From the NCBI GenBank assembly GCA_048887165.1, contig JBHLJZ010000031.1, forward strand, positions 1-33,833: DNA of 33,833 bases, read 5' to 3'. Origin of the DNA: SOKP01 sp048887165. GTDB lineage: Archaea > Asgardarchaeota > Lokiarchaeia > Sigyniarchaeales > SOKP01. Position 1 is the stretch's first letter; every line of letters begins with the position of its first letter. Below the pieces are notes generated by a model, which saw only the letters and a program-made list of their open reading frames with translations, made no database searches and was not told the DNA's origin. The translations under genes were made by a program, and so were the position numbers. This document shows positions 1 to 7,871 of this stretch, piece by piece.

Positions 1-134
1 AAAGATAAAAAATATAAAAAATATTGAATTTTCATAATAGAAACTGATTTTATTAAATTTTAAAAAAAATTATAAATTTAAACTGATATACCTCTCGATT
101 TGATTATTTTCTATAGAATCAATTATTTTGCTAT
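1..134. other. AT-rich gene-free edge
   Basis: This stretch lies downstream of the symporter gene and holds no open frame I can support. It is nearly all A and T with several T/A runs, and its A-run near 61-70 reads as a T-run on the minus strand, where transcripts of the neighbouring gene would end. No RNA gene is visible. Confidence 0.4.
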
Positions 135-1538
135 TTAGAGTTTTAATTCGTTCAATTGTGTCTTGATAGTTTCTAATTTAGTAGAAGTTAAATCATAAAA
201 TTTCCAAAAAACAATGATGCCTACAACCATTATGAGTATTGGAATTAGCGCCGTGTGCAAGTAAATTCCTAATTTGGCTAAATCTGTTTGAATTTCGGCA
301 GTTTCTATGAATCCTGTGATATCATGTATAATGGCAATAGTAAAACCTAGAAAGACCAGCGAAAGACGGTATATAAATACTATAATTCCGTTGTATATTC
401 CTTCATTACGTTTTTGACTTAATATAACAGATTCATCAATTACATCTGCTAAAATAACTGGATTCATAAGCCAAAAACCACTTAGACCTATCCCAAGAAG
501 GATAGCATCAATCACAAATAAAATGAGATTATTTGTAAAGAAAATAGGAATGATACAAATCACCAATACAATCGTACTATATAATGTTATTTTCTTGTTA
601 TCTTTAATTTTATGAGCTAGTTTCGTCCATATAAAAACTGAACCAAGACTTGATAGAAGATTCATAACAAATATTAAAAGTAAGGAGCTTGCCGGTTCGT
701 TTAAAATGAAGTCCATAAAATATGGAATTGAGGCTAGCAGAAATCCTCTTAACATCATATAGGTAGCAAAGAAAATGATATATATAACAAAATTTTTTTG
801 TTTTAAAGCAGATTTAACAACCTTGAAAAAAGAATCTCTTTTACCTTGAATAGAAGACAAATACCTTTCTTTCATTATTCTGTCATCCTTTACACCATAT
901 AAAGAACAAAAGAAAACTATAGTGCTAGTTAAAAATATAATAAATGCCATTATTGAATATGATTGTATTTTTCCATACTCTATAAATAAAGTTGGTACAA
1001 TTTGCCCTATAGCTACACCTAAGAAAGTAAGAGGATACATTATAGCCGCGGCTCTTCTACGTTCTTCTATTGAACGGAACTTATCAGGAAATAATGCTGC
1101 AAAATTTACACCGAAAATTGAACCAAAAAAGTCATATAAACAGGTAGTAAAAACAAACCATAAAAAGATAGATAACTGGTTTGTTCCAGAGGTTGCATTA
1201 GGAGGAGTGAAAACGAGAAAAATACTTAAAGCAAAAGGAATTCCTGATAAAGCAATCCATGGAAATCTTCTTCCCCATCGATTTATCAATTTTGTACTTC
1301 GATCAGCTAAAAACCCAATTATTGGATCGTTGATTGCATTCCATATAGCATAAATAGCATAACCAAAAGCAATATACCAGATACCTAAACCTACTTCAGT
1401 CTCATAAAAAATCAAAATATAAACATCAAATACAGCAGGTAAAATTTGGACTAATATAGCCCCAAAACCATATGAAACCATCGATTTTTTGGAATGCAGA
1501 AATGTTGAATTTTTATTTATATCTTGTGTATTATTCAT
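135..1538 (-). CDS. GPH-family (MelB-like) MFS cation symporter
   Basis: This is a 467-residue integral membrane transporter of the glycoside-pentoside-hexuronide:cation symporter branch of the major facilitator superfamily. About twelve hydrophobic segments are visible. The loop after the second helix reads NAINDPIIGFLADRS followed by RWGRRFPWI, the signature of this branch (N-D-P-x-x-G and R-W-G-R-R-x-P). Family members import sugars or related solutes with Na+ or H+; the substrate here cannot be read from sequence. It diverges from the M24/S9 peptidase operon, and an operator-like repeat lies about 70 bases upstream of its ATG. A GTAGGAT motif just before the ATG may serve as ribosome binding site. 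The pairing with hydrolase genes suggests uptake of the compound they cleave, which is inference. Confidence 0.85.
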   Translation of the reverse strand: MNNTQDINKNSTFLHSKKSMVSYGFGAILVQILPAVFDVYILIFYETEVGLGIWYIAFGYAIYAIWNAINDPIIGFLADRSTKLINRWGRRFPWIALSGIPFALSIFLVFTPPNATSGTNQLSIFLWFVFTTCLYDFFGSIFGVNFAALFPDKFRSIEERRRAAAIMYPLTFLGVAIGQIVPTLFIEYGKIQSYSIMAFIIFLTSTIVFFCSLYGVKDDRIMKERYLSSIQGKRDSFFKVVKSALKQKNFVIYIIFFATYMMLRGFLLASIPYFMDFILNEPASSLLLIFVMNLLSSLGSVFIWTKLAHKIKDNKKITLYSTIVLVICIIPIFFTNNLILFVIDAILLGIGLSGFWLMNPVILADVIDESVILSQKRNEGIYNGIIVFIYRLSLVFLGFTIAIIHDITGFIETAEIQTDLAKLGIYLHTALIPILIMVVGIIVFWKFYDLTSTKLETIKTQLNELKL

Positions 1539-1608
1539 ATCCTACTTCACTTGATTTTACTTTATAATTATAAAGCTAAATAATAAATTATTATTAGATT
1601 TTGTATTA

Positions 1609-1630
1609 AAACTAAATAGTCAGTTTTTTT
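1609..1630. promoter_or_regulatory. operator-like site, copy 1
   Basis: The site has the form AAACT, eight bases (AAATAGTC), AGTTT, then a T run. The outer arms are inverted copies of each other. It matches the site at 1832-1853 at 19 of 22 positions. It lies about 70 bases upstream of the symporter ATG, close to a TATA-like stretch read on the minus strand. Confidence 0.55.
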
Positions 1631-1661
1631 ATTTAAATTTTATTGTTTATTTAAAATTTCT

Positions 1662-1696
1662 AATAAGATTTTTTATTTCTATTGGAAAATCTTATT
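1662..1696. repeat. 11-base inverted repeat, 13-base spacer
   Basis: AATAAGATTTT at 1662-1672 is perfectly inverted as AAAATCTTATT at 1686-1696. It sits midway between the two divergent genes. It could be a regulator site or form an RNA hairpin in a long leader transcript; the sequence alone does not decide. Confidence 0.5.
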
Positions 1697-1831
1697 TACT
1701 TTTTAGCCCGTAAGACCTTTCAAAGGATATTGATTTTTCAAAAGGGGTATAGGATTAAAAAGTTTGACCAATTCAAGCATTTATTCTGATTTATAAATTA
1801 ATAAAGTTTAAAAATTAAGAAAATAATTAAT

Positions 1832-1853
1832 AAACTGAACAGTTAGTTTTTTT
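1832..1853. promoter_or_regulatory. operator-like site, copy 2
   Basis: AAACTGAACAGTTAGTTT plus a T run; the core AACTG-AA-CAGTT is a perfect inverted repeat. It differs from copy 1 at three of 22 positions. TATA-like sequence at about 1790-1815 would place the transcription start at or just before this site, so a bound protein would block the M24/S9 operon. Repression is inference. Confidence 0.6.
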
Positions 1854-1883
1854 CAAAAAAAAATTAAATAGGTAAGAGTTATT

Positions 1884-3050
1884 ATGAAAGATATATTAAA
1901 TGCTGTCAAATCGCCACCTAGCAAAGAAGAACTATCTCAACGCTTGGAAAAAGTACGGATTCAAATGAATAATTATAACCTTGACTATTATATATCTTTT
2001 GATCCGATAAATGTGTATTATTTAACTAATTTTGCCAATAAGGTCCATGAACGTCCTTTTATTCTTGTTATTCCTAAGGATGGAGTTCCAAAAATGGTAG
2101 TACCAACTTTAGAAGAAGAGCACGTTAGAGAAAGATTAGGAATTGAACTTGAATGTATTAATTATTATGAATTTCCAGCACCACACGGAAAGAATTGGTA
2201 TGATGTTTATCGTAATCTTATAAATAAAAACGCCGTTGTAGGTGTTGAATCTGCCATGCCTTTAAAAATTGCTGAAAAAACTCCTGGAAAACATAAAATT
2301 ATTGATATAATCGACGAAATACGACTTGTAAAATCAGATTATGAAATTGGTAGATCTATACATTCATGTCAAATTGCTAATTTAGGAGCTACAAAATTAT
2401 TTGAAATATGTCGCCCAAAAGTACCAGAAATCACTATATATAAAGAGATATCAGCATTTATGATGGCAAAGATAATAACTGATATACCAAATTTCAATGT
2501 TATTGTTTCTTCAACTGCAGCTGCTGTTTGGCCTCCATCTATTTCTCATAATCCTCATATAATACCCAAAATGTTTACACTAATGGAAGATGGCGGTCCT
2601 CATGTATTTGTAGTAATAGTTCAAGCGGATGGATATGGTGTAGAAATCGAAAGAACATTTTTTCTTGAAACTGTACCTAAAAAAGCAGAAATTCCATTTG
2701 AGATTATGCTTAAGGCAAGAGAATTAGCTTATTCTCTCATAAAACCTGGTGTATATGCAAGTGAAATTGATAAAAAAGTAAGGACTTTTATAAAAGATAA
2801 AGGATTTGGAGATTATATTATTCATAGAACCGGACATGGTCTAGGAATAACAGGACATGAAGCCCCTTACATTGCCGAAGGTTACGAACATGAACTTATT
2901 CCTGGAATGTTAATTAGTATAGAACCAGGAATTTATATTCCAGGATTGGGAGGATTTCGTCATTCAGATACAGTTTTAGTAACCGATGAAGGTTATGTTA
3001 AATTAACTCAATTCCCAGATCAACTTGATGATTTGATAATCCCAATTTAA
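1884..3050 (+). CDS. creatinase-like M24-fold hydrolase
   Basis: This 388-residue protein has a creatinase-type N-terminal domain (about 15-140, including DYYISFDPINVYYLTNF) and a pita-bread M24 catalytic domain (about 150-388). The M24 landmarks HRTGHGLG (H318), HEAP (H325) and EPGIYIPG (E347) are present. The two aspartates that hold metal in aminopeptidase P are missing: the first position is Val and the second Glu254, and the final Glu of the usual R-x-E-D motif is Ser361. Instead it carries HNP (H222) and ERT (E256), which match the H-N-P and E-R-T landmarks I recall from the metal-independent creatinase/ectoine hydrolase branch. A non-peptide C-N substrate is therefore as likely as an Xaa-Pro peptide. 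It is the first gene of an operon with the S9 peptidase, 36 bases downstream. Confidence 0.8.
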   Translation: MKDILNAVKSPPSKEELSQRLEKVRIQMNNYNLDYYISFDPINVYYLTNFANKVHERPFILVIPKDGVPKMVVPTLEEEHVRERLGIELECINYYEFPAPHGKNWYDVYRNLINKNAVVGVESAMPLKIAEKTPGKHKIIDIIDEIRLVKSDYEIGRSIHSCQIANLGATKLFEICRPKVPEITIYKEISAFMMAKIITDIPNFNVIVSSTAAAVWPPSISHNPHIIPKMFTLMEDGGPHVFVVIVQADGYGVEIERTFFLETVPKKAEIPFEIMLKARELAYSLIKPGVYASEIDKKVRTFIKDKGFGDYIIHRTGHGLGITGHEAPYIAEGYEHELIPGMLISIEPGIYIPGLGGFRHSDTVLVTDEGYVKLTQFPDQLDDLIIPI

Positions 3051-3086
3051 TTTATTTTTGAATTTATTTTCATTAAAAGGATAAAA

Positions 3087-5408
3087 ATGATAGAAAAAGT
3101 AATAAAAGAAATAAAAATTGAAGATTATAAACGTGCTGAAGAGTTTCTTCCATGGAATATTCATCAAGAAGTATTTAATGCTAACATTGAACCACATTGG
3201 ATTGAGAACGGAAAAAAGTTCTGGTACGTAAGAAAATTAAAAAATGAAAAGAAATTTTTGTTAGTTAATCCAGAGCTTAACGAAAAAAGAAATGCTTTTG
3301 ACCATGCTAAACTTGCTCAAGCACTTTCAGAAATAACTGGAAAAACCATTAATCCTGATAAACTCCCATTTGATTTCATTGAATTCTTTGATGAAGGGAG
3401 ATCAATCCAATTTAATATCAAAAAAAAGAGATGGATTTGTGATTTAGAATCCTATCACTGTAAAAAAATAAAAAAAAAGAAAGAATTTCCTTTAGAATGG
3501 CTGGTATCTCCAGATCAACGATGGGCTGCTTATGTTAAAGAAAACAATATAGTTATTCAATCAATTACCACAGGTGAAGAGTATAATCTTACAAATGATG
3601 GGAAGCAGTATTATGGTTATGGCATTCTTCCAGATTCAAATACTTTCGGGGTAACAATCCGTCGTATTGGAATTTCTCTAGCTCCAATTGCAAAATGGTC
3701 TCCAGACTCAAAAAAACTTCTTGTTTGTAGACTTGATCAAAGAAGTGTTAAAGAGCTTAACTTACTCCAATCTGTTCCTCAAGGAGGTTATGGTCGACCT
3801 AAACTGCATTCGTATAAGTATCCAATGGTAGGTGATGAAGATCTAGGATTATCAGAATTATTTATACTGGATGTGGAAAAAAAAGAGAAGATTAAAGTAA
3901 ATTATGATGCTTTTCCTACATCAATCTTAAGCCCTATTGAAGCAAATTTTACATGGTGGGGCAAAGATGGTAAATATGTTTACTATTTATATTTAGATCG
4001 ATATTTTAAAGAAATAAAATTTATCGAAGTAGATGCTGAAACTGGAAATGCTCGAGTTGTAATACAAGAGAGTAGAGATACCCATATTGATTTGAATCTT
4101 TATTATGCAAACACTCCAAATGTTAGAGTCTTAAGCAATTCTAAAGAAGTCATATGGTTTTCAGAAAGGGATGGATGGGCTCATCTATATTTATATGACT
4201 TAGAAACAGGACTATTAAAAAATCAAATTACTAAGGGTCTTTGGGTAGTACGTGATATTTTGCACATTGATGAATTGAATCGTAAAATTTACTTTTTAGC
4301 TTGTGGCCGAGAAGTTGGTAGAGATCCATATTATCGTCATTTATATCGCTTAAATCTTGATGGTAAAAATTTACAATTGCTTACTCCTGAGAATGCAGAT
4401 CATGATGTATTGTTTTCAAAAGCAGGTGAATTTTTTATTGATGTTTATTCAAGAGTTGATCAACCTCCTATTACTAAACTTTGCTCAGAAGATGGTCATC
4501 TTATATTTGAACTGGAAAGATCCGATATAGATTTAATTTTTAAAAAAGGGTGGAAACCTCCGAAAAGCTTCACTGTTAAGGCTGCAGATAATGTTACCGA
4601 TATTTACGGTGTAATTTATTTCCCATCCAAGTTTGATCCAAAAAAGATTTATCCCGTTATTGATTCTATTTATCCAGGTCCACAAGTTATACGTACACCT
4701 AAATCTTTTCCCCGTAAATTAAACACCGATTATCTATGGTTTTGGGAACCTCAGGCGCTTGCTGAATTAGGATTTTTAGTGATAACCATCGATGGGCGAG
4801 GAACTCCTTTTAGATCAAAAGAGTTCCATGATTTTTCATATAATAATCTTGGGAGTGCTGGATGTTTAGTTGATCACATTTCTGCAATAAAACAATTAGC
4901 TTATGAATTTCCTTATATAGATTTAGAACGCGTAGGCATTTTTGGTGATTCTGGGGGGGGATTTGCCTCAACGCGAGCTATTCTTGAGTATCCTGATTTC
5001 TTTAAAGTAGCTGTTAGTGGTGCTGGTGATCACGATATGAGGTTTTATGTAGCCGGTTGGGGAGAAAAGTTTCAAGGAAAGCTTGAAAGCCAAAATTACT
5101 TAAATTTAGTCAACGCCAGACTAGTTAAAAATCTAAAAGGTAAACTATTGCTTGTGCATGGAGATCTTGATGATAATGTTCATCCTGCATTGACAATACA
5201 ATTAATGAATGGACTTATTAATAATAATAAAGATTTTGATTTTCTTCTTTTACCGAATAATAACCATTTTATAGGAACAAATGGTTATTTTATCCGTAAG
5301 AGATGGGATTACTTTGTTGAACACTTATTAGGAGTAAAACCACCAAAAGAATACTTAGTTAAGTCGCCAAATTTTGAGATCACTCTGAAAATATATATGA
5401 ATTTTTAG
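3087..5408 (+). CDS. S9 family dipeptidyl-peptidase IV-type serine peptidase
   Basis: This 773-residue protein has an N-terminal beta-propeller (about 1-500) and a C-terminal alpha/beta-hydrolase domain (about 510-755), the normal length and order for the S9B (DPP-IV) family. The start RAEEFLPWN and the later FWYVRK are typical of the propeller entry. The catalytic triad is visible: nucleophile S622 in GDSGGG, acid in HGDLDDNV (D695), and H727 in NNNHF. It has no signal peptide, so it is likely cytosolic and trims dipeptides, often after proline or alanine. An AAGGAT motif precedes the ATG. It follows the M24 gene and precedes a decayed gene 12 bases downstream. A run of eight Gs at the active-site codons (4953-4960) does not break the frame. 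Confidence 0.92.
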   Translation: MIEKVIKEIKIEDYKRAEEFLPWNIHQEVFNANIEPHWIENGKKFWYVRKLKNEKKFLLVNPELNEKRNAFDHAKLAQALSEITGKTINPDKLPFDFIEFFDEGRSIQFNIKKKRWICDLESYHCKKIKKKKEFPLEWLVSPDQRWAAYVKENNIVIQSITTGEEYNLTNDGKQYYGYGILPDSNTFGVTIRRIGISLAPIAKWSPDSKKLLVCRLDQRSVKELNLLQSVPQGGYGRPKLHSYKYPMVGDEDLGLSELFILDVEKKEKIKVNYDAFPTSILSPIEANFTWWGKDGKYVYYLYLDRYFKEIKFIEVDAETGNARVVIQESRDTHIDLNLYYANTPNVRVLSNSKEVIWFSERDGWAHLYLYDLETGLLKNQITKGLWVVRDILHIDELNRKIYFLACGREVGRDPYYRHLYRLNLDGKNLQLLTPENADHDVLFSKAGEFFIDVYSRVDQPPITKLCSEDGHLIFELERSDIDLIFKKGWKPPKSFTVKAADNVTDIYGVIYFPSKFDPKKIYPVIDSIYPGPQVIRTPKSFPRKLNTDYLWFWEPQALAELGFLVITIDGRGTPFRSKEFHDFSYNNLGSAGCLVDHISAIKQLAYEFPYIDLERVGIFGDSGGGFASTRAILEYPDFFKVAVSGAGDHDMRFYVAGWGEKFQGKLESQNYLNLVNARLVKNLKGKLLLVHGDLDDNVHPALTIQLMNGLINNNKDFDFLLLPNNNHFIGTNGYFIRKRWDYFVEHLLGVKPPKEYLVKSPNFEITLKIYMNF

Positions 5409-5420
5409 GATAAAATAATT

Positions 5421-5915
5421 ATGGCATTTGAAAAAATTGATGAATGTGAAATTTGTGGAAAAAGTTTGACATAGGACCTTAGTTCTGATCATTATAGAAA
5501 TCTAAAGTGTGAATTTTGAGGTCTTTACGGTTTTAAGAAATAATTGTGCAAAAAAGCCTAATAGAGATGAAATATCTCTCTTAGATTTAAAAGAAGCAAT
5601 TGGAAGGGCTTCTAAGATTCCAGGAGGATGGTGTGGGTTTTATGGTCCATGCGGAGCTGGCATTGGTTCGGGGGTAGCAATAAGTATATTTACGGGAGCT
5701 ACTCCCAGTACCAATATTCCTAGGTCATTAGCGAATGAAATTACATCAAGGTCATTATTAAAAATTGCTGACAATCTAGAACATTGCTGTAAAAGATCTC
5801 TAAAGTTAAATATTTAGTAGAGAAATTTAATATAAAATTTGAATAAACCCATAAGAATTGTGAATTTTCCAATATAAAAGATGAATGTGAAAAAGAATTG
5901 TGCCCGATGTTCTAA
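5421..5915 (+). pseudogene. decayed DUF5714-family gene
   Basis: Pieces of one DUF5714-like protein are spread over two frames. Frame 3 from the ATG at 5421 gives FEKIDECEICGKSLT, then TAG (5472) where a Tyr is expected, continues to LKCEF, then TGA (5517) where the second Cys of C-x-x-C is expected, then TAA (5541). Frame 1 continues with GGWCGFYGPCGAGIGSG and FTGATPS up to LEHCCKR (about 5800). Frame 3 resumes with YLVEKFNIKFE, a TAA at 5844, and CEFSNIKDECEKELCPMF ending at 5915. The family as I recall it has a segment of about 60-70 residues between the zinc-like N-terminus and the GGWCGFYG block, mostly deleted here. Several point and frame lesions mean it is not functional. It sat third in the M24/S9 operon. 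Confidence 0.85.
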
Positions 5916-5961
5916 TCACAATTACTTTTTAAAACTCTATTAGTTATCTGAAAGAAGAGAT

Positions 5962-6951
5962 TCATTCTATTTTCCTTGAACGTAGCCAGCCTTCCATAAC
6001 AAGCGCTCTAAATAACTTTAAGTGTTTAGGATCTCTGGTATGAAGAACTAAATGATTATTTTCATTCTTACCTATGACAGCAAATAATAGTTCCTCACCA
6101 TCTCGATCTAGTATGTATCTATCCTGTCCTTCATACATTCTGATTGAAATATTATCAAGACTCTCTAATTCTTCTAATAATTCAGAATCTTCTGCTACAA
6201 GTGGATCAATTGAACATGATATTTTCATATTCACTGATGATCTTACATCATAAAGATATAATTCTTGTAATTGTTTTATGTTTGGAACAGCAATGGTTAC
6301 ATTATGCAGAGCTTTCATTAAGATTTCACGCATTTTTTCAAGAATTTCAGTCTTCGGTAAACTAACATCAGTCCAATCGATTATTTTTGATGCCTCAGAA
6401 AGAGCTAGTTGATTTCGTAATTTTTCATTTTCTTTTTCTAAAGTTTCCAAATCTTCATCAGCTTTAGTTAATTCTCCAGTTAATATTTCAAGTTTTTCTT
6501 TTAAGTCTTTATTTAAATTTTCCTTTTCATTCAGTAAATCTTTGTCTATACTTGATACTTTAAAATTTTTTATTTCTTCTTCTTTTAGTTTAAGTGTTCT
6601 TTCCAAAGTATTGATTTTTTCATCTTTAAACTTTATAGAAGTGTCTAACGTTTCAACCTGTTCATCCTTTAAGTTAAGTGAATCCTTAAGAGTTTGAATC
6701 TGATCATCCTTAAGTTTTACTGAACTCTGCAGATTAGCTATGATTTCGTCTTTAGTTTTAAGTTGAAGCTCAATATCCTTAATTTTTTTTTCTATTTTTT
6801 GTTCAACTAAATCCACTTGTTTTTGAAGATAAGAGACCTTTTCTTCCTTTGATTGAAGTTCTTGTTGAAAATTTTTAATTTGCTGTTCTTTAAGTTTAAG
6901 TTCTTCCTCTAAATCGGTCATAGTGATTTTTTGTTTATTCAATTTACTCAT
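5962..6951 (-). CDS. coiled-coil protein with TrmB/PLD-like C-terminal domain
   Basis: This is a 329-residue protein of two parts. Residues 12-190 are a long coiled coil rich in K, E, L and I. Within it, residues 64-133 are a run of 14-residue units such as VKLKDDQIQTLKDS, LNLKDEQVETLDTS and IKFKDEKINTLERT. Residues 195-329 form a compact alpha/beta domain (KALHNVTIAVPNI, later VVIG-type strands and LFRALVMEGWL at the end) that resembles the effector region of TrmB-family regulators, which has a phospholipase-D-like fold; I see no HKD catalytic motif. No DNA-binding domain is evident, so a scaffold or sensor is more likely than a classical regulator. Its promoter region is shared with the divergent Roadblock gene. 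Confidence 0.65.
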   Translation of the reverse strand: MSKLNKQKITMTDLEEELKLKEQQIKNFQQELQSKEEKVSYLQKQVDLVEQKIEKKIKDIELQLKTKDEIIANLQSSVKLKDDQIQTLKDSLNLKDEQVETLDTSIKFKDEKINTLERTLKLKEEEIKNFKVSSIDKDLLNEKENLNKDLKEKLEILTGELTKADEDLETLEKENEKLRNQLALSEASKIIDWTDVSLPKTEILEKMREILMKALHNVTIAVPNIKQLQELYLYDVRSSVNMKISCSIDPLVAEDSELLEELESLDNISIRMYEGQDRYILDRDGEELLFAVIGKNENNHLVLHTRDPKHLKLFRALVMEGWLRSRKIE

Positions 6952-6979
6952 TTTTTGTGTCTTTCATTTTTTAACAAAC

Positions 6980-7001
6980 TTATTATTAATATTAATAATA
7001 A
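6980..7001. repeat. perfect 22-base AT-only palindrome
   Basis: The sequence TTATTATTAAT followed by its exact reverse complement spans 6980-7001, 29-50 bases upstream of the coiled-coil gene's ATG. It lies where a TATA element for that gene would sit. In such AT-rich DNA chance is possible, so a regulatory role is only suggested. Confidence 0.3.
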
Positions 7002-7127
7002 AAGTATTTCTTTATATTTCTAATTTAATCTATTATGGATCTCTTTATTAATAAAAATATGAAAATTGGATTATCTAATTTATAAATTTAGAATAGTTTT
7101 AAATTAGATATCTTTTATTATAATTTC

Positions 7128-7868
7128 ATGAGCTCAAATTCAGAAATTGATAAATTACAAACAGATTTAACAGAATTAATAGACAAAGAAATTCAAGGAA
7201 ATGCTGCAATCTTAGGAATTTCAATCGCAACACATGGTGGGACTCACCTTGCCAGCAAATTTAAGAAAGAAGTGAAAATGACAAAAACGGAAATATCCGC
7301 GGCAAGTAGCAGTTTGGTTTTTATATCTTCAAAGATTTTAAGAGACTCGTTAAACCAACAAATCTCATATAATTTAATCACAGGAAAGGAGCGAATTATT
7401 CTTTCAATTTTAACAGAAAATGTCGCTATGATTGCCTACCTAAACAGAGAGTTGGCAGAATTAGAGGGTCTGGATTTTTATATTAACTCATTAAAAAAAT
7501 TCGCAATGCATTTATCTGCTATTATTGAAACATCAGATATAATAAAAGAAGAAGTATTTGTAGCTATTAAAAGAGCAATTCCAAATGCTCTTATTATAGC
7601 AATTATTACTAATGATGGTTTACCTATAAAAGTCCAATCTACTATGCCTGAACCAATACTATCAGCAATGACTTCTGCAATTTATAATTTATCTGGGGTT
7701 TTATTAGAGGGAGGATTAGAATATTCGATTATTGGCGGGGAAAATGGCTCTTTTATAGTTCACGAACTTGATGAAAGTCGAGTTCTAGCTATAGCTGTTC
7801 CAGAGATTGATGACAAAAAACTGGGGGGGTATTTAGCTAAAATCAAAACAATTATAAGTAAAACATAA
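7128..7868 (+). CDS. tandem Roadblock/LC7 protein
   Basis: This 246-residue protein appears to hold two Roadblock/LC7 domains in tandem, residues about 12-118 and 130-244. Each ends with the usual strands and amphipathic helix (for example IVHELDESRVLAIAVPE, then LAKIKTII). Roadblock proteins act as small dimeric platforms for Ras-like GTPases in archaea and eukaryotes, and Asgard genomes carry many. A covalent double-domain form would be a ready-made dimer. A TTTTAAATTA element at 7097-7106 lies 22-31 bases before the ATG, with no Shine-Dalgarno site, so the transcript is probably leaderless. No GTPase gene is adjacent. Confidence 0.75.
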   Translation: MSSNSEIDKLQTDLTELIDKEIQGNAAILGISIATHGGTHLASKFKKEVKMTKTEISAASSSLVFISSKILRDSLNQQISYNLITGKERIILSILTENVAMIAYLNRELAELEGLDFYINSLKKFAMHLSAIIETSDIIKEEVFVAIKRAIPNALIIAIITNDGLPIKVQSTMPEPILSAMTSAIYNLSGVLLEGGLEYSIIGGENGSFIVHELDESRVLAIAVPEIDDKKLGGYLAKIKTIISKT

Positions 7869-7871
7869 AAT

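Larger units (their letters stand above)
1539..1883. promoter_or_regulatory. divergent promoter region with two operators
   Basis: This gene-free region separates the symporter gene (leftward) from the M24 hydrolase gene (rightward). It contains two near-identical 22-base sites (1609-1630 and 1832-1853), one 11-base-arm inverted repeat in the middle (1662-1696), and TATA-like stretches near 1564-1594 (minus strand) and 1790-1815 (plus strand). The arrangement suggests both transcription units respond to one regulator, whose gene is not evident in the window. Confidence 0.6.

Noticed and set aside
922..1353. Open frame opposite the symporter gene
   Set aside because: It is a shadow of the symporter on the other strand, with no domain, and the symporter frame is clearly coding.
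1539..1883. The duplicated operator as part of a CRISPR array or mobile element end
   Set aside because: There are only two copies, 223 bases apart, imperfect and not flanking a transposase or spacers.
4953..4960. Run of eight Gs at the S9 active-site codons as a frameshift site
   Set aside because: The reading frame is intact on both sides and the triad is in normal order and spacing.
5421..5915. TAG and TGA inside a conserved frame as pyrrolysine or selenocysteine codons
   Set aside because: The TGA does replace an expected Cys, but the gene also has TAA stops, frame changes and a deletion, so decay explains it better.
7800..7840. Run of seven Gs in the Roadblock gene as a recoding site
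   Set aside because: The frame stays open through the second domain to its natural end.
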